This document shows, one piece after another, positions 31,272 to 33,001 of a stretch of DNA of 33,001 nt (position 1 is the first letter of the stretch; every line of letters begins with the position of its first letter). The stretch is from Planctomycetaceae bacterium (lineage in GTDB: Bacteria; Planctomycetota; Planctomycetia; Planctomycetales; Planctomycetaceae): NCBI GenBank assembly GCA_900299185.1, contig OMIV01000113.1, positions 1 to 33,001 of the forward strand. Direction: 5' to 3'. The translations under genes were made by a program, and so were the position numbers. Under the pieces are notes generated by a model. The model did not search any database and was not told the DNA's origin. It saw only the letters and a list, made by a program, of their open reading frames with translations.

Positions 31272-32585
31272 TCAATACGGCCACATGCCAGAAATGCGTT
31301 GCATCGCAGTCAGCGTTTCATCGAGATTGAATCGCGTTCCAACCTCTTGTCGTAAAAACGTCCGAATCGGACCAATCAACTCGACAGCCCGATCAGTTTC
31401 GGGATTGGCCCCCTTCTTATAAGCACCAATCCGAATCAAGTCCTCTACGTCAGAGTAGAGCGACATGATTGCTCGCAGCCGCCTGGCGGCGTCTTTGTGT
31501 TCCTTACTTGTGATACTCAAAAAGGCGCGACTAACGCTCTGCGCGATGTTGATCGCGGGGTATTGACCAGACTCTGCAATCTTTCGATCCAAAACGATGT
31601 GACCATCCAGAAGAGCTCGTGCCGCATCTGACACTGGCTCATCCAAGTCCCCGCCATCGACAAGCACCGTCAAGAATCCGGTGATACTGCCGCGATCTGA
31701 ATTACCAAGACTTTCCAACGTACGAGCCATAAGTTGGAAACACGAGGGGGTGTAGCCACGAGCGCTTGGCGGTTCACCGATGCTGAGCCCAAGTTCTCGT
31801 TGAGCCATCGCAAGGCGTGTTAAGCTGTCTAAAAAGAACAATACATTCGCGCCTTGCCGACGATAATAATCCGCAATTGTAACCGCAGTTTCGACAGCTC
31901 GAATGCGCATCAAGGGCAACTGGTCGCAGGTTGAAATTATCACAATTGATCGAGCGAGACCTTCTTCACCGAGACAGTCTTCGATGAACGGAACTAATTC
32001 GCAACCTCGTTCTCCAACGAGGGCGACAACATTGAGATCGGCTTCGGATGTTCGAGCGATCTGCCCCATCAACGTGCTCTTCCCGACCCCGCTTCCCGCA
32101 AAGATACCCACGCGCTGACCGCGCCCGCAGGTCAGCATGCTGTCGATTGCCTTTTGGCCGGTCACAAAGGGATCCGAAATCCGCTGGCGTGACAACGCAC
32201 TTGGCGGATTATGCATGACAGGCACTTCGAGGATTTCATTTAGTTCACCCGCACCGTCAGCAGGACGACCGAGCCCGTCGAGAACGCGTCCTAGCACTCC
32301 TGGTCCAACTGGGACCATGCGTTTTCGTCCGAGGCGAACAACAGCCATGCCAGCTTGAATAGCATCTTGCCGCTCGTAAGGAACGAGATGCGGTAGCCCG
32401 TTGGTGAAACCGATGACCTCAGCCAACAGAGACACGTCTCGACCGTTGAGTTGGCATTGATCGCCCAGAGCCAGCGGGAGAGCGCAAGCCAACCGATCTT
32501 CGACGAACTTCAACCGCCCTGTGACCTGTAGCGTCTTGACGCTGTCCAATTCGCGGGTAACCCGATCTAAATTGAGTCCCAGCAT
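31272..32585 (-). CDS. fliI: Flagellum-specific ATP synthase FliI
   Basis: 437 residues. The Walker A loop is GSGVGKST (164-171), the Walker B strand VLFFLDSLTR (248-257, D253), and the segments EPPSARGYTPSCF, DEPVSDAARALLDGHIVLDR and DLIRIGAYKKG are typical of the FliI/YscN family. The ATPase powers and sorts flagellar export, as a hexamer with FliH and FliJ at the cytoplasmic side of the export gate. The motif GERGREV reads GERGCEL here (191-197), an arginine-to-cysteine change in a normally conserved position, consistent with a C-to-T change. The ATG overlaps the fliH stop by 19 bases. Fifty-nine bases separate it from the broken fliJ. Confidence 0.93.
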   Translation of the reverse strand: MLGLNLDRVTRELDSVKTLQVTGRLKFVEDRLACALPLALGDQCQLNGRDVSLLAEVIGFTNGLPHLVPYERQDAIQAGMAVVRLGRKRMVPVGPGVLGRVLDGLGRPADGAGELNEILEVPVMHNPPSALSRQRISDPFVTGQKAIDSMLTCGRGQRVGIFAGSGVGKSTLMGQIARTSEADLNVVALVGERGCELVPFIEDCLGEEGLARSIVIISTCDQLPLMRIRAVETAVTIADYYRRQGANVLFFLDSLTRLAMAQRELGLSIGEPPSARGYTPSCFQLMARTLESLGNSDRGSITGFLTVLVDGGDLDEPVSDAARALLDGHIVLDRKIAESGQYPAINIAQSVSRAFLSITSKEHKDAARRLRAIMSLYSDVEDLIRIGAYKKGANPETDRAVELIGPIRTFLRQEVGTRFNLDETLTAMQRISGMWPY

Positions 32586-33001
32586 GACGCCTCCCGAAGC
32601 TGCTGCATCATCTGGTTCATCTGCTCGCGCAGGTTATGTGAAACGCTCATTTCTTGTGTTGATGCTCGGCAGTTGCCCCTAGACAGTGACGAATCAGATT
32701 CCCATACGATATCGGGCCCATTCTGAAGCAACGCGGCATCACCAATTTGACTCTTAATAAGCCCCAAATCCGTGGGATTTAGAGCGACCGTGACAGTATC
32801 TTGAGTATCAAGTCGCTGCACCAATTCAGATACCATAGATGCGACATCGAATTGGCCAGAAAGGATTTTCTCTTGCAACAACTTCGACGCGATCAACTCA
32901 CCAAGATGGATGGCAGCTTCTTGCAATTCAATTTTCAGTCGCTCAGGTTCTTGACGCAGCTGATTGGCCAAGAGCCCCAAGTTTTTCAGCAGTGCTTCGA
33001 G
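32567..33001 (-). CDS. fliH: FliH flagellar export regulator, C-terminal part (5' end outside window)
   Basis: 144 residues are open to the window edge; the N-terminus is missing. Visible are a long helix (about EPERLKIELQEAAIHLGELIASKLLQEKI), a segment VTVALNPTDLGLIKSQI and RGNCRASTQEMSVSHNLREQMNQMM, which follow the FliH pattern of a C-terminal domain that binds the N-terminus of FliI and restrains its ATPase. The gene ends inside the start of fliI. No lesion is seen. Confidence 0.8.
   Translation of the reverse strand, partial: LEALLKNLGLLANQLRQEPERLKIELQEAAIHLGELIASKLLQEKILSGQFDVASMVSELVQRLDTQDTVTVALNPTDLGLIKSQIGDAALLQNGPDIVWESDSSLSRGNCRASTQEMSVSHNLREQMNQMMQQLREASCWDSI

Noticed and set aside
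1-33001. CRISPR arrays, tRNAs, insertion sequences, phage genes
   Set aside because: No regularly spaced repeats, tRNA-like cloverleaf sequence, transposase or phage protein was seen on reading the whole window.

Overview
The window reads as chromosomal DNA from a planctomycete of the Planctomycetales type. No ribosomal or taxonomic marker is present, so this rests on protein style: a 2431-residue Ser/Thr kinase carrying WSPDG-type WD40 repeats, a secreted protein with two planctomycete-style cytochrome c domains (CVSCH and CLGCH), an AmmeMemoRadiSam protein, a zinc-ribbon/membrane protein, and frequent GTG and TTG starts. There are no tRNAs, rRNAs, insertion sequences, phage genes or CRISPR arrays that I can see.

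Layout. (1) 1-3765, minus strand: a Tad/Flp pilus cluster transcribed as Flp-like pilin, second Flp pilin, TadV/CpaA prepilin peptidase, TadE-like and TadG-like (cut by the window edge); a 301-base leader upstream holds a long imperfect inverted repeat. (2) 4067-11362, minus: the giant kinase, with a candidate promoter and palindromes upstream. (3) 11673-13873: a small secreted protein on the minus strand, diverging from a plus-strand pair made of a two-helix membrane protein and a zinc-ribbon membrane protein. (4) 13893-20028, minus: a thioredoxin-fold protein that has lost its CXXC, a DUF3592-like membrane protein, and, overlapping it by 41 bases, a three-in-one AmmeMemoRadiSam fusion (radical SAM + AMMECR1 + MEMO) with an extra unassigned central block. 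(5) 20417-23212, plus: an HlyD-like periplasmic adaptor and an atypical Ser/Thr kinase, preceded by a palindrome-rich intergenic region. (6) 23459-28746: accA (plus), then cvpA, dtd, thiO and a di-haem-motif protein (minus). (7) 28885-33001, minus: flagellar export genes fliH (partial), fliI, a broken fliJ and a MotE-like gene, followed by a glucuronokinase-like GHMP kinase and a likely terminator.

Most worth following up: the AmmeMemoRadiSam triple fusion and its extra block; the fliJ locus, where one in-frame TAG and one single-base frame change interrupt an otherwise clean FliJ; the adaptor plus atypical-kinase pair with no transporter; and the cytochrome protein whose C-terminal half looks like a peptidase fold without its zinc motif. 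All functional calls come from reading motifs by eye; no database search was run.
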